From NCBI GenBank assembly GCA_002422785.1, contig DITK01000018.1:1-39250 (forward strand): a stretch of DNA of 39,250 nucleotides, written 5' to 3'. The translations under genes and the position numbers were made by a program. Shown piece after piece: positions 18,388 to 27,679 of the stretch. Position 1 is the stretch's first letter. The number at the start of each line of letters is the position of its first letter. Source of the DNA: Francisellaceae bacterium UBA6186. GTDB lineage: Bacteria; Pseudomonadota; Gammaproteobacteria; UBA6186; Azoamicaceae. Below the pieces are notes generated by a model. It saw only the letters and a program-made list of their open reading frames with translations. It ran no database searches and was not told the DNA's origin.

Positions 18388-18414
18388 ACACCATATTTAT
18401 TTTTAATATGGTGT
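18388..18414 (-). promoter_or_regulatory. Perfect 10-bp hairpin next to the LRR gene start
   Basis: ACACCATATT (18388-18397) and AATATGGTGT (18405-18414) are exact inverted repeats around a 7-base loop. In the minus-strand mRNA the 3' arm carries GGTG, the only Shine-Dalgarno-like bases, ending 3 bases before the ATG at 18384. The hairpin could hide the ribosome site, or act as a weak terminator for the gene that ends at 18474. No T run follows on the minus strand. Confidence 0.5.
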
Positions 18415-18473
18415 TTATACAATATTTTTATATATAAAACAAATTAATCATCAATAAAGTTATAGCTAACTAA

Positions 18474-19790
18474 TTAATTAAATAGAATCTTTTTGCAGCG
18501 AATAGACGGTTTTGTTAATGATGGCTCACGTGACGAACTACCTGAGGACAACGACGAAAAAAGTATACTACCTATCGACATATTTGCAGATGACGAAGAT
18601 AAATTAGCTGCTGGTAAATTGGCAACAAAAACAAAAGTACAAATAGCTTTAATTTTATCTATTGATGTTTTTAATTGTTCTAAAATTTCAGCAGATATGC
18701 TACCAATGTTAAACTCATTATCTAGTAATTGTCTAATTGGCAGTAAGTAACTTTGTTTATCCTCAGCTACTTGTTGCACCATAAAATTTTCATCTAAATC
18801 TGCTTGCTGTGACAATTGTTTAACTAGCAATAACATAGATTGTTTAATTTCATCTTTATTTAATAAACCATTATTGATATTTTTAGAAATCTCATCCAAA
18901 TCTATATCTTTCAAAATCAAATGTAGTTCATTAATACTAGTGCGTATAAGATCTTTATTAAAAACAAATTTATTCAATTTATCAAATACAGGATCGGTAA
19001 TATCTGCTATATGGTTAAAAAATATTGCTGCAGATTGTAATGACGGATCCAGCATCGTATCAGTTGATGTTTCAGGTAACCCTAAGAAAAGTCTCTTGCT
19101 TCTTACAATTCTATTGGCGGCAGATTTAGACTGTCTGTTAGCTTTTACATCATCATATTTATATTTAGTTTTTCTTATTGGTGAATTATGTAAATCTATT
19201 GAATGAGAATCGTTATGCAAAATTTGTAGTATTTCATCTTTAAAATTATTAAAATCTAAACGAACACCATCTCTATAAAAAAATATCTTGCTTGCCATAT
19301 TTGGATTTTCTATATTTCTAACAATTTCTCTAATTTCTGAGGCAGTAAAACACTCATTATCGGTTTCAATTAAAGCTTTCGCTAAATCTATACCGTCTAA
19401 TAAAAAATGTATCCGGCTAGGGGTACCATCTGACAAGATAAATTTAATCCCTTCTTTGCATAAATATCTAGTTAAATAATGATCATCATCAACAACTTTA
19501 ATGAATTCTTCTGATTGTTCTAATTGTTTTAAATAATCACAAAATTTATTGGCAGATGTTGTTAAATATTTTGGCGTGGCGGAATCTAAAGTTATTTTTT
19601 TTGATGCAGAAGTTAAATATATAATCTTTTCGTTGATATCATCTACTCTCCACACTATATCTAATACATCATCAGGATTAATTTTATCAATCAGAGATTG
19701 ATGGATCGCATCTCGTGGTGCTTTTAAACCATACACCCAATCATCCTGGTTAAAATGCATAACAAGCTCATGCTGGCCAGCTGTAATCAT
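18474..19790 (-). CDS. Orphan protein with Ser-rich C-terminus (effector candidate)
   Basis: 438 aa; no family recognised. AGGGGA lies 6 bases before the ATG, so the start is well supported. There is no signal peptide or clear membrane helix, though residues about 385-400 (ICTFVFVANLPAANL) are hydrophobic. The N-terminal ~190 residues look globular (VLDIVWRVDD, IHFLLDGIDLAKALI, KIFFYRDGVRLDF). Residues about 280-380 are predicted helical, rich in Leu, Asp and Gln. The last 45 residues are Ser-rich and end in a basic patch (SSGSSSREPS ... RCKKILFN). FLLDG and FFYRDG phrases resemble stretches in hypothetical proteins of Legionella-like bacteria, but this is weak. It lies upstream of the LRR gene on the same strand. 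Confidence 0.55.
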   Translation of the reverse strand: MITAGQHELVMHFNQDDWVYGLKAPRDAIHQSLIDKINPDDVLDIVWRVDDINEKIIYLTSASKKITLDSATPKYLTTSANKFCDYLKQLEQSEEFIKVVDDDHYLTRYLCKEGIKFILSDGTPSRIHFLLDGIDLAKALIETDNECFTASEIREIVRNIENPNMASKIFFYRDGVRLDFNNFKDEILQILHNDSHSIDLHNSPIRKTKYKYDDVKANRQSKSAANRIVRSKRLFLGLPETSTDTMLDPSLQSAAIFFNHIADITDPVFDKLNKFVFNKDLIRTSINELHLILKDIDLDEISKNINNGLLNKDEIKQSMLLLVKQLSQQADLDENFMVQQVAEDKQSYLLPIRQLLDNEFNIGSISAEILEQLKTSIDKIKAICTFVFVANLPAANLSSSSANMSIGSILFSSLSSGSSSREPSLTKPSIRCKKILFN

Positions 19791-19984
19791 ATTAAATCCC
19801 CTATATTATTTTTATTATGGGAAATGATGTTAGCAAACAGTTATTAATCATTCAAGTTAATTTAATAACTTGCAGATACACTTTAATCTGGCCAAGATTC
19901 TTTTAAACTTGGCATTCAATTATGGCTGGAAAATCTTACACCTAATCAATCATATAGGCCTAATCCACGCCCCTAAAAATAATG

Positions 19985-20431
19985 TTAACTGGAGGGAGCA
20001 TCCTTCCTGTAAGAAAAAAATGGCTCCTTAGGATTATGGCTAACATCTACTTCTATCCAGCCATGCTTTTGATAAAATTTACAAGCTATTAAATTTTCTA
20101 ATTTTACTTTCAGCTCCATTGGATATTTAAGCCTAGATTCAGCTTTTTTTAATAAAGCACTACCTATGCCTAGCCCGTGCCAATCTGGGTGCACAAATAA
20201 ATTATGAATAAAATCATCTTTGATCCACATCGAAACAAAACCAACCACCACCCCATTTTTTTCAGCAACCCACATCTCTTCGCCAGCAACCGATTCAGCA
20301 TAATCACTCAGCTGAAAGCTTTCTGGCGGTTGCGAGGTAAAAGTTTTTCTTCTAGTTATCAAAAAAATTAACTCTAAAGTTTGTTCATCATTTAATGTTG
20401 GTTCTCGTATTATTAATGTCATCTTTTCCAT
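19985..20431 (-). CDS. GNAT-family N-acetyltransferase
   Basis: 148 aa. Acetyl-CoA binding motif A reads VHPDWHGLGIGSALL (about residues 80-94), preceded by the strand VGFVSMWI and followed by ACKFYQKHGW, the usual motif B region. Substrate cannot be told from sequence; a small molecule amine or protein N-terminus are both possible. It begins one base after the ligA stop, so it is probably translated from the smc-ligA transcript; a second ATG at 20422 with GGAAAAG before it is an alternative start. Confidence 0.85.
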   Translation of the reverse strand: MEKMTLIIREPTLNDEQTLELIFLITRRKTFTSQPPESFQLSDYAESVAGEEMWVAEKNGVVVGFVSMWIKDDFIHNLFVHPDWHGLGIGSALLKKAESRLKYPMELKVKLENLIACKFYQKHGWIEVDVSHNPKEPFFSYRKDAPSS

Positions 20432-20432
20432 T

Positions 20433-22451
20433 CTAAATAATTAACTTAAAAAATTCATCTTCAGTTAAAATCATTATATTTAACTCCTTAGCTTGCTGCA
20501 ATTTACTACCAGGATTAGCCCCTGCTATCAGATAATCAGTTTTTTTAGAAACACTGCTTGTAACTTTAGCCCCATGTTTTTCTAATAATTCTTTAATCTC
20601 TTCTCTGGTTAATTGTTCCAAACTGCCAGTTATAACCACAATTTTATCATTAAATTGCCAATTATTAGTGCTATTTTGTTCTTGTTCTATATTTGAGTCG
20701 GTAAATTCAACCCCAGAATTAATTAATTTATTAATGATCGCTATGTTTTTTTGATCATTAATAAAATTATATATATGTCGAGCAACAATTGGGCCTATGC
20801 CATAAATATCAGACAATTCTTCTATCGAAATATGCATAATAGTTGTTAATTTATTATAAGTTTTACTTAATAATTTAGCAGTCTCTTCACCCACTTCATT
20901 AATACCTAACGCATATATAAATTTTGCTAAAGTAGTTTTTTTACTGTTGTCTATAGCACGCAATAAATTATTAGCTGATTTTTCACCAATTCTTGCTAGC
21001 TGTATTAATTGTTCAAATCCAATATTATATAAATCCGCAATATTATTTATAATCTTAGCATTTATTAGTTGTTCTATTAGTTTATCCCCCAGACCATCTA
21101 TATTCATAGCTTTTTTGGCAGCAAAATGTTTTATTTTTTCTTTAACTTGAGCATGACAATTAATTCCGCCAGTACATTTGTAGATAACTTCTTTATCAAT
21201 TTTTTCAACAATTGCACCACAAGATGGACAGTGGTTAGGAAATATAATTTCCCTAACATGATGTACATCACGACGAGAGACTAATCCATTAACAACTTCA
21301 GGTATAACATCGGCAGCTCTCCTAACGACCACCCAATCACCAATCATTAAATTTTTACGCCTGATCTCTTGAATATTATGTAATGTAGCATTTTGCACCA
21401 TGGCACCACCAACAAAAATCGGTTCTAATTTAGCAACTGGAGTAATCACCCCAGTTCTGCCAACTTGAAATTCTACATCTAATAATTTAGTTACTACCTC
21501 TTGAGCAGGGAATTTATGTGCTAGTGCCCATTTTGGAGCTTTAGCTATAAAGCCTAAATTTTCTTGCATGTTAAAATTATTTACTTTATATACCACCCCA
21601 TCGATGTCATAATTTAATAATGAACGATTTTTTAAAATATTGTTATAAAAATTTAAGCACTCATTAATATTGAACGCTTTGGATGTTATATCACAAACTG
21701 CAAAACCTAATGTTTTTAATTGTTGCAAAGTTGTATATTGATTATCTATACCAAGCAACCCATTAGCACCATAAGCAAAAAAAGATAACTTACGACTTGC
21801 CGTAATCTTTGGATCTAACTGCCTTAAACTACCGGCTGCAGCGTTGCGGGTATTGACTAAGACTTTGTTACCGCTTTGTTTAGCATATGCAACCAACTGA
21901 TTAAATACAGTTTTTTTCATATATACTTCACCACGTACTTCTATTTCTGCAGGATCTTGTGCTGTATAATTTAACAATTGCAACGGAATATCTTTAATAG
22001 TGCGACAATTTAATGTTACATCTTCACCAACATTACCATCTCCTCTAGTCGCTGCAAATTCCAAAACACCATTTTTATATAGTAAATTAACTGCCAACCC
22101 ATCTATTTTAGGTTCACACACATATTCAATATTTGCCATATCTTGAATTTTTTCTCGAATTTTGGTATCAAAATCTATAACTTCTTCGTTAGAAAAAGCA
22201 TTAGATAATGATCGCATTGGATATCGATGCTTAATTTGATGAAAAGCATCAGATGAAATTCCACCGACTCTTTGAGTTGGGGAATATTTATTGATTAACT
22301 CCGGATATTGATGTTCTAATTCTTGCAATTTTTTTAATAAACTATCGTATTCATGATCTAATACACTAGGAGTATTTAATACATAATATTCATATTCATA
22401 TTGTTGCAGTAATTTGATTAATTCTTGAGCTTTTTTTAATTCTATCGACAT
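20433..22451 (-). CDS. ligA: LigA, NAD-dependent DNA ligase
   Basis: 672 aa, full length. The N-terminal Ia domain (YEYYVLNTPSVLDHEYD) binds NMN. The adenylation site is CEPKIDGLAV with the catalytic Lys at about residue 115. The OB fold follows, then a zinc finger (CPSCGAIV ... CTGGINCHAQ), helix-hairpin-helix repeats (LARIGEKSANNLL, IYGIGPIVA) and a C-terminal BRCT domain (ITGSLEQLTREEI). It seals nicks in replication and repair. It starts 6 bases after the smc stop; zipA, normally between them, is absent. Confidence 0.97.
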   Translation of the reverse strand: MSIELKKAQELIKLLQQYEYEYYVLNTPSVLDHEYDSLLKKLQELEHQYPELINKYSPTQRVGGISSDAFHQIKHRYPMRSLSNAFSNEEVIDFDTKIREKIQDMANIEYVCEPKIDGLAVNLLYKNGVLEFAATRGDGNVGEDVTLNCRTIKDIPLQLLNYTAQDPAEIEVRGEVYMKKTVFNQLVAYAKQSGNKVLVNTRNAAAGSLRQLDPKITASRKLSFFAYGANGLLGIDNQYTTLQQLKTLGFAVCDITSKAFNINECLNFYNNILKNRSLLNYDIDGVVYKVNNFNMQENLGFIAKAPKWALAHKFPAQEVVTKLLDVEFQVGRTGVITPVAKLEPIFVGGAMVQNATLHNIQEIRRKNLMIGDWVVVRRAADVIPEVVNGLVSRRDVHHVREIIFPNHCPSCGAIVEKIDKEVIYKCTGGINCHAQVKEKIKHFAAKKAMNIDGLGDKLIEQLINAKIINNIADLYNIGFEQLIQLARIGEKSANNLLRAIDNSKKTTLAKFIYALGINEVGEETAKLLSKTYNKLTTIMHISIEELSDIYGIGPIVARHIYNFINDQKNIAIINKLINSGVEFTDSNIEQEQNSTNNWQFNDKIVVITGSLEQLTREEIKELLEKHGAKVTSSVSKKTDYLIAGANPGSKLQQAKELNIMILTEDEFFKLII

Positions 22452-22457
22452 TAGCGT

Positions 22458-25400
22458 TTAATCTACCATGGCAACAGCTTCATCAATATTAACAGATACT
22501 AATCTAGATACTCCAGGCTCTTTCATGGTAACCCCGGTTAATTGATTAGCAATTTTCATAGTTGTTTTATTGTGAGTGATAAAAATAAACTGTACTTTAG
22601 GAGACATCGAAACCAGTAAATCACCAAATCTTATCACGTTAGCATCATCTAACGGAGCATCAACTTCGTCTAAGATACAAAATGGGGCGGGATTTAATTG
22701 AAAAATTGCAAAAATTAACGCCACCGCAGTTAAAGCTTTTTCTCCTCCAGAAAGTAAATATATACTGCTATTTTTCTTGCCAGGTGGATGTGCAAAAACA
22801 CTAACCCCCGAAGATAATAAATCATTGGTGCTCAATTCCAAATATGCCCCACCACCACCAAATAATTGTGGAAATAATTGCTGAAAATGTTCATTGATTT
22901 GCTCGAAAGTTACTTTGAATTTTTTGCGAGTTTCAGTATCAATTTTAAAAATAGCATCTTTTAAAGTTGCTAATGCCGTAGTCAAATCGTTAATTTGCAA
23001 ATCAAGATAATTTTTTCTTTCAGTCTCAGTATGAAATTCTTCGATCGCCGCTAAATTTACCGCCCCTAATTTATTAATTTTTTTAATAATGGTATCTAGT
23101 TTTTCCTGCCATAGATCGACATTCAAATCCTGGCCTGAATAATTCAAATTATCTGTTAATAAATTTTTTAGATCTATAGCGTTATTATCTTTAGCTGTTT
23201 CCATAAGAGCTGCAAGTCTGGTGGCTACTCTATTTTGCTCTAATTTTACATGTTCTAAATTAGATCTTAGTTGTTCTATAATAGTGTTTATGTGACTACT
23301 TTCTATTTCAAGTTGTTTAATATGATCTTCCACTTCATGTAACATAGCTTGAGAACTTTTAAGTTTTTCTTCTTGAATTAATTTATTATCTAATAAAGAC
23401 TCTAGCTCCAATTCTATAGGCCTTAATGGAGAATTATTAGTTTGTAGATCTGTTTGTAATTTTGATTGTTTTTGCGTTAACAACTTTATTTGATTTAACA
23501 ATCGATGTTTAGCTTCATCTAATGCCTGATTTTTAGTAACCAACTGTTGTTTATGCAAAGCAACTTCATGAAATTCTTTAGTTGCTAATGTACTATGTTC
23601 TTTTAATGGATCTAAAGTTAATTGTAAATTTAATTTTTGATCTGTAAATATTTGATCTTGCTCAAACAAATAAGACATTTTATCAATATCTTGTGCTAAA
23701 TTAGCTCTTAAAGTTTTTTCTTTGGCCACTAAATCAGTTACCTTGTCATGATATTCTTTTATTTCTAACTTGATTTTTTCTGATCTCGTTTTAATACTAT
23801 CTAATTTACTTTTTTTAGAGCTTACCTCGGACACCAAAGTACGAATACTATTTGATTGTTCTTTATTATAATGAATGATAGTTGTATGTTGTTGTTCTAT
23901 ATCAATCAATTCTTCCTCTGCTACATCAATTGCAGCATTTAAAGCAACTAATTTTGATGATAAATCCTGTAAATTAGCTGTTAAATTTTTAAGTTCTTTA
24001 TTTCTTAATAATATCTGTTGTTTATTATCTGTTTTATCAATAATTAACCAGTTTAGTCCTATTAATTCACCATGTTTAGTAACGAAACATTGATTGGACA
24101 ATAAATTTTTTCTATTTTCTAACGCCACCACTAGATTATCTGCCACATAAATATTATTAAACAAACCACTTAAAGAAAAATCATTTGTTATTTTTGACAA
24201 AATAGAAATTTGATCTTTTATATCATAACTATCTGGCATTGCTAATTTATTATTAATAACTTTTGGTGCTTCTTCTATTAAAACCAATCTAAAATCTTGA
24301 ATAGATTGCAACATATCTTTAGGTAATTCGTCTATCTTGTTGACCAACAACATGGCATCTAAATATTGATTTAAGACTACACCTACTGCTAATTCCCACC
24401 CATCTTCAATAACTAGTTGATTAAAAAATAAACAATCATTCATAATATTATTTTTTTCTAGCCAATTTAATTTAGCAAAATTAATTTCTAATGAATATTT
24501 TTGTAACAACTCAAGAGAACCAATAGTACCTTGCAATTTGTGAATATCAGATTGTAGTTGATTTTTATTAGCTAATAAATTTTTTATATATGTTTTTTTT
24601 TGCTGAGCATGCTCTGTTATTTCAGATAATTGTTGATCGTTATCATGCAATAGAGACTCTGCTGTTCGTAAATTTTTTTCTAACAATAAAATTTCTGTTA
24701 ATAAACTATTTTGATCATAATTGTTATGTTCTTGGTTTAATTTTTCTATTCTTAGATGTAATTCTTTTGACAGATTTTCAATCTGTTCTATAGCAAATTT
24801 AGTTTTTTCTGTACCATTTTGTGCTTCTTGTAATTTACGCTGTAAATCATTGTGTATGGAATGCAACTTTTGCATATCAGCTTGTGCTGTTGCATAATTT
24901 TTTTCAGCATGTTCTTTATTACCAGATAATTCCATATAATTTTGAGTAATTAATGATAAATTATTAGCAACTTCTTCTTGTAATTGTTGATCTTTAGTAT
25001 GCTGATCAATGATTTTTTGCAATTCCATATCAATTAAATGCAACTCTTCTTGATGGATCTTTTTTTGTTCTTTTCTATGCTGCAAAGTCTGCTCTAATCT
25101 GACAATGTTACTATCTAATTTGTAAGATGTATCTTTAATCTCAGAAAAAGCATCCAATTTATCTGAATAAGCTGTCTTTTGTTGTTCCAACTGTACTATA
25201 ACGCTGGTTTTGTGTGATAAATTTTTTTCTAATTGCAGCGACAATTGTTGAATTTCTTTATTATAACATTCTAAATCTTGATTAAATTTGTATGATTTAA
25301 CTGCCACTAATGTTGTTGCAATTTGTTGTTTTTCAGCTTGATATCGTTGATGTTTTTCAGCAATTACTGCTTGCTTTTCTAATTTTTCAAGCATCCGAGT

Positions 25401-26003
25401 TTGCTCTAACAAAATATCTTGCAATCGGCTTAAATTCTCTTCAGTATGCCCCATACGTAACTCAGTTTCATGTCTACGCTTTTTGTAAATAGAAATATCT
25501 GCAGCTTCTTCTATAAAAGATCTTAAATCTTCGGGCTTTGATTCTATAATTTTGCTTACCGTGCCCTGACCAATAATTGCATAACCATTTTGCAACAACC
25601 CGGTACCTGCAAACAAATCGGTAATATCTCTTTTACGACATTTTTTATCATTCAAATAATATTCTGACTGTCTGTCTCTATCTATCTCTCTTCTAATCGC
25701 AACTTCGCTAAAATTAGCGTATTCTCTATTTAATTTACCGTCTAAATTATCAAATAATAATTCGATAGCAGCACGTCCAATTGGTTTGCGTAGCGTTGAG
25801 CCGTTAAAGATTACATCGAGCATCGATTCGCCGCGAAGATCCTTAGCAGAACTTTCGCCCAATACCCAACGGACTGCATCTATAATATTAGATTTACCAC
25901 AACCATTCGGGCCAACAATACCTACTAATTGTGCATTTAAATGTAATATCGTTGGATCGACAAAAGATTTAAACCCTACTAATTTAATTTGTTTTAAACG
26001 CAT
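22458..26003 (-). CDS. smc: SMC, chromosome condensation ATPase
   Basis: 1181 aa, the usual length. The N-terminal head has Walker A GPNGCGKSNIIDAVRW (about residues 31-46). Two long coiled-coil arms (about 170-500 and 680-1000) flank a hinge (about 510-670). The C-terminal head has signature LLSGGEKALTAVAL and Walker B FCILDEVDAPLDDAN. It organises and helps separate sister chromosomes. It starts 3 bases after sufT and continues into ligA, so a sufT-smc-ligA-GNAT operon is likely. No scpA or scpB is in the window. Confidence 0.97.
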   Translation of the reverse strand: MRLKQIKLVGFKSFVDPTILHLNAQLVGIVGPNGCGKSNIIDAVRWVLGESSAKDLRGESMLDVIFNGSTLRKPIGRAAIELLFDNLDGKLNREYANFSEVAIRREIDRDRQSEYYLNDKKCRKRDITDLFAGTGLLQNGYAIIGQGTVSKIIESKPEDLRSFIEEAADISIYKKRRHETELRMGHTEENLSRLQDILLEQTRMLEKLEKQAVIAEKHQRYQAEKQQIATTLVAVKSYKFNQDLECYNKEIQQLSLQLEKNLSHKTSVIVQLEQQKTAYSDKLDAFSEIKDTSYKLDSNIVRLEQTLQHRKEQKKIHQEELHLIDMELQKIIDQHTKDQQLQEEVANNLSLITQNYMELSGNKEHAEKNYATAQADMQKLHSIHNDLQRKLQEAQNGTEKTKFAIEQIENLSKELHLRIEKLNQEHNNYDQNSLLTEILLLEKNLRTAESLLHDNDQQLSEITEHAQQKKTYIKNLLANKNQLQSDIHKLQGTIGSLELLQKYSLEINFAKLNWLEKNNIMNDCLFFNQLVIEDGWELAVGVVLNQYLDAMLLVNKIDELPKDMLQSIQDFRLVLIEEAPKVINNKLAMPDSYDIKDQISILSKITNDFSLSGLFNNIYVADNLVVALENRKNLLSNQCFVTKHGELIGLNWLIIDKTDNKQQILLRNKELKNLTANLQDLSSKLVALNAAIDVAEEELIDIEQQHTTIIHYNKEQSNSIRTLVSEVSSKKSKLDSIKTRSEKIKLEIKEYHDKVTDLVAKEKTLRANLAQDIDKMSYLFEQDQIFTDQKLNLQLTLDPLKEHSTLATKEFHEVALHKQQLVTKNQALDEAKHRLLNQIKLLTQKQSKLQTDLQTNNSPLRPIELELESLLDNKLIQEEKLKSSQAMLHEVEDHIKQLEIESSHINTIIEQLRSNLEHVKLEQNRVATRLAALMETAKDNNAIDLKNLLTDNLNYSGQDLNVDLWQEKLDTIIKKINKLGAVNLAAIEEFHTETERKNYLDLQINDLTTALATLKDAIFKIDTETRKKFKVTFEQINEHFQQLFPQLFGGGGAYLELSTNDLLSSGVSVFAHPPGKKNSSIYLLSGGEKALTAVALIFAIFQLNPAPFCILDEVDAPLDDANVIRFGDLLVSMSPKVQFIFITHNKTTMKIANQLTGVTMKEPGVSRLVSVNIDEAVAMVD

Positions 26004-26006
26004 TTT

Positions 26007-26534
26007 TTATATTAATCCCAATTCAATTTTAGCAGATTCTGACATACGTTCCGTAGTCCAGGGAGGATCAAATACCATTTCTACCTTCACATCTGTAACA
26101 TTAGCCACTTCTAATAATGTATTTTGCACATCCGACATTAAAACTGGCCCCATACCACACAGCGGAGCGGTTAATGTCATACTAACTATTACTTTATTTT
26201 CTATAATACAACAATCATATATTAAACCAAGATCAACAATATTTACCGGAATTTCTGGATCATAACATGTTCTAAGTGCTTGCCAAACTAGTTCTATATC
26301 AACAGATCCAGACACTAACTTAGGTAATTTGGTATTGCTACCAACATTGGTAACATCTACCTGCATTCCAATAGCATCAAAATCTTTTGATTCTACTCTA
26401 GCTAAATTACCATTAACATAGATAGTCGCAAAACTACCCTTAGTTTGAGTGATTTCTATAGTTGTTCCGGCCAAAATAGCTATTGGCACGGCAGTTGGGA
26501 TTAATAATGCATTAAAATTTCTAGTTATAATCAT
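26007..26534 (-). CDS. sufT: SufT, Fe-S maturation protein (MIP18/DUF59 domain)
   Basis: 175 aa. The N-terminal ~75 residues carry the short beta-rich SufT extension (PIAILAGTTIEITQTKGSFATI). Residues about 80-175 are a DUF59/MIP18 domain: CYDPEIPVNIVDLGLIYD, MTLTAPLCGMGP and VFDPPWTTERMSE. The conserved Asp-Pro-Glu and the TAPxCGMG cysteine are present. This architecture is the SufT type that usually ends suf operons; here it lies 21 kb from sufBCD, heading the smc operon. It probably helps deliver Fe-S clusters. The ATG follows an AGGT element. Confidence 0.9.
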   Translation of the reverse strand: MIITRNFNALLIPTAVPIAILAGTTIEITQTKGSFATIYVNGNLARVESKDFDAIGMQVDVTNVGSNTKLPKLVSGSVDIELVWQALRTCYDPEIPVNIVDLGLIYDCCIIENKVIVSMTLTAPLCGMGPVLMSDVQNTLLEVANVTDVKVEMVFDPPWTTERMSESAKIELGLI

Positions 26535-26607
26535 TTACCTAACACCTCGCAAGCTATAAGCACTAAGAAACTTATATGCTATAGCCCCAAAGCTATTTTC
26601 TCTTAAT

Positions 26608-26811
26608 CTAATTAATAGATCTATCATTATTTTGATGTTGTTTTATTCTGGGTAACTGATCTACTAAATGAGCTAGATCTAACCGCAAACCTTCAATAAT
26701 TCTATCTTTTTCAATCAAACATTTATTAGCAACCACCAACTGCTGTTTTAGCTTGTCTAGACCTTTTTTAGTTGTTATGGACTTTACAGCAATAAATTGT
26801 TGATTACGCAT
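26608..26811 (-). CDS. Small coiled-coil protein, unknown
   Basis: 67 aa from ATG 26811, with GAGGG 9 bases upstream; a longer reading from TTG 26859 is less likely. Residues about 15-55 (KKGLDKLKQQLVVA ... LRLDLAHLVDQL) have heptad spacing of Leu and Val and should form one coiled coil, followed by a polar tail. I recognise no family. It lies upstream of sufT on the same strand with 73 bases between, which hold an imperfect inverted repeat (GCTATAAG with CTTATATGC) but no T run. Good ribosome site and composition support a real gene. Confidence 0.45.
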   Translation of the reverse strand: MRNQQFIAVKSITTKKGLDKLKQQLVVANKCLIEKDRIIEGLRLDLAHLVDQLPRIKQHQNNDRSIN

Positions 26812-26975
26812 GCTAAATAACCCTCTTTTTACAATAAATATGTCTATCAATATTGGCAATTCAAAACAAATCTAGCAAGATGGTTTTGCGATTAATTATG
26901 TCAGACATCTGATATGTTTTAGTGTGGGTTATTTCTTAGTTAGAACAAATATATAATTAGTTATATATCAAAATA

Positions 26976-27001
26976 CAATCTTATGGCTGGATAAAAGATT
27001 G
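26976..27001 (-). terminator. Weak terminator-like hairpin after yciB
   Basis: CAATCTT (26976-26982) and AAGATTG (26995-27001) are exact inverted repeats around a 12-base loop. On the minus strand, the direction of yciB, the stem is followed by TATTTTGAT. The T run is broken, so termination strength is doubtful. The rest of 26860-27070 shows no gene. Confidence 0.35.
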
Positions 27002-27070
27002 TTACTTATTTAATTATAAAAACAATCCTCTCATATAAAAAAATTAAAAGCAACAGCTGTATTAAAAAAA

Positions 27071-27601
27071 TTACATCTCAGTTGAATACTTAGATATAAA
27101 AATAATCTGAAAAATAATAAACAACATCGTTAACCCAAAAGTTCCAAATAATTTAAAATTAACCCAAGTATTAGTATCAAAAAAATACACTACATATAAA
27201 TTTAAAATTCCCATTAATATAAAAAATATTATCCATAAAATATTTAGTGTATTCCAAATTTTTTTTGGTAACTGTATAGAATTATTATTAATTTTTTCTA
27301 TTAATAGTTGCTTACCACATAACTGAGTAATTAAAAAAGCTACCGCTAATATCCAATAAATTGCTGTTGGTTTCCATTTGATAAAAATTTCTTTTTTACA
27401 AAATAATGCAAAACTGCCTAGAGTAAGTAAAATGAAAAAAGAAACTAGTTGCATGTTTTTATATTTGCCAGTTTTAATTTTGGTTATAATTAACACAACA
27501 AAAGTAGCAATAATAGCGGCAACAGTTGCAACCATTAATCCTTGCCATTTAAAAACACAAAAAAACACCAATATCGGGAAAAATTCTGACAGTAATTCCA
27601 T
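27071..27601 (-). CDS. yciB: YciB (septation protein A family), inner-membrane protein
   Basis: 176 aa, family length. Five hydrophobic segments are visible. Family landmarks are the opening ELLSEFFPILVFF, FKWQGL, KWKPTAIYW, QLLIEK, LPKKIWNTLNILW and NLYVVYFFDTNTWVNFKLFG. YciB is an inner-membrane protein linked to cell-envelope synthesis and septation in Enterobacteria and Shigella. The gene stands alone on the minus strand, and its product has a basic cytoplasmic loop between TM segments. Confidence 0.9.
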   Translation of the reverse strand: MELLSEFFPILVFFCVFKWQGLMVATVAAIIATFVVLIITKIKTGKYKNMQLVSFFILLTLGSFALFCKKEIFIKWKPTAIYWILAVAFLITQLCGKQLLIEKINNNSIQLPKKIWNTLNILWIIFFILMGILNLYVVYFFDTNTWVNFKLFGTFGLTMLFIIFQIIFISKYSTEM

Positions 27602-27679
27602 ATGTTAAATTATAACCACCACAGTACAGTTTATTAATTGTATTTAAATATTTAATAGTTATATTATATCGAGAATAAC

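Noticed and set aside
18493..19206. Plus-strand frames antisense to the 438-aa orphan
   Set aside because: The minus-strand gene has a strong AGGGGA site and one long frame; the plus-strand pieces are short and lack starts with ribosome sites.
19791..19984. Possible small RNA or gene between the 438-aa orphan and the GNAT gene
   Set aside because: A GCCAAG/CTTGGC inverted repeat is present, but no promoter with T-run terminator and no open frame with a ribosome site were found.
25786..26265. 159-codon plus-strand frame across the smc/sufT junction
   Set aside because: It runs antisense through the conserved Walker A end of smc and the DUF59 domain of sufT and has no sensible composition.
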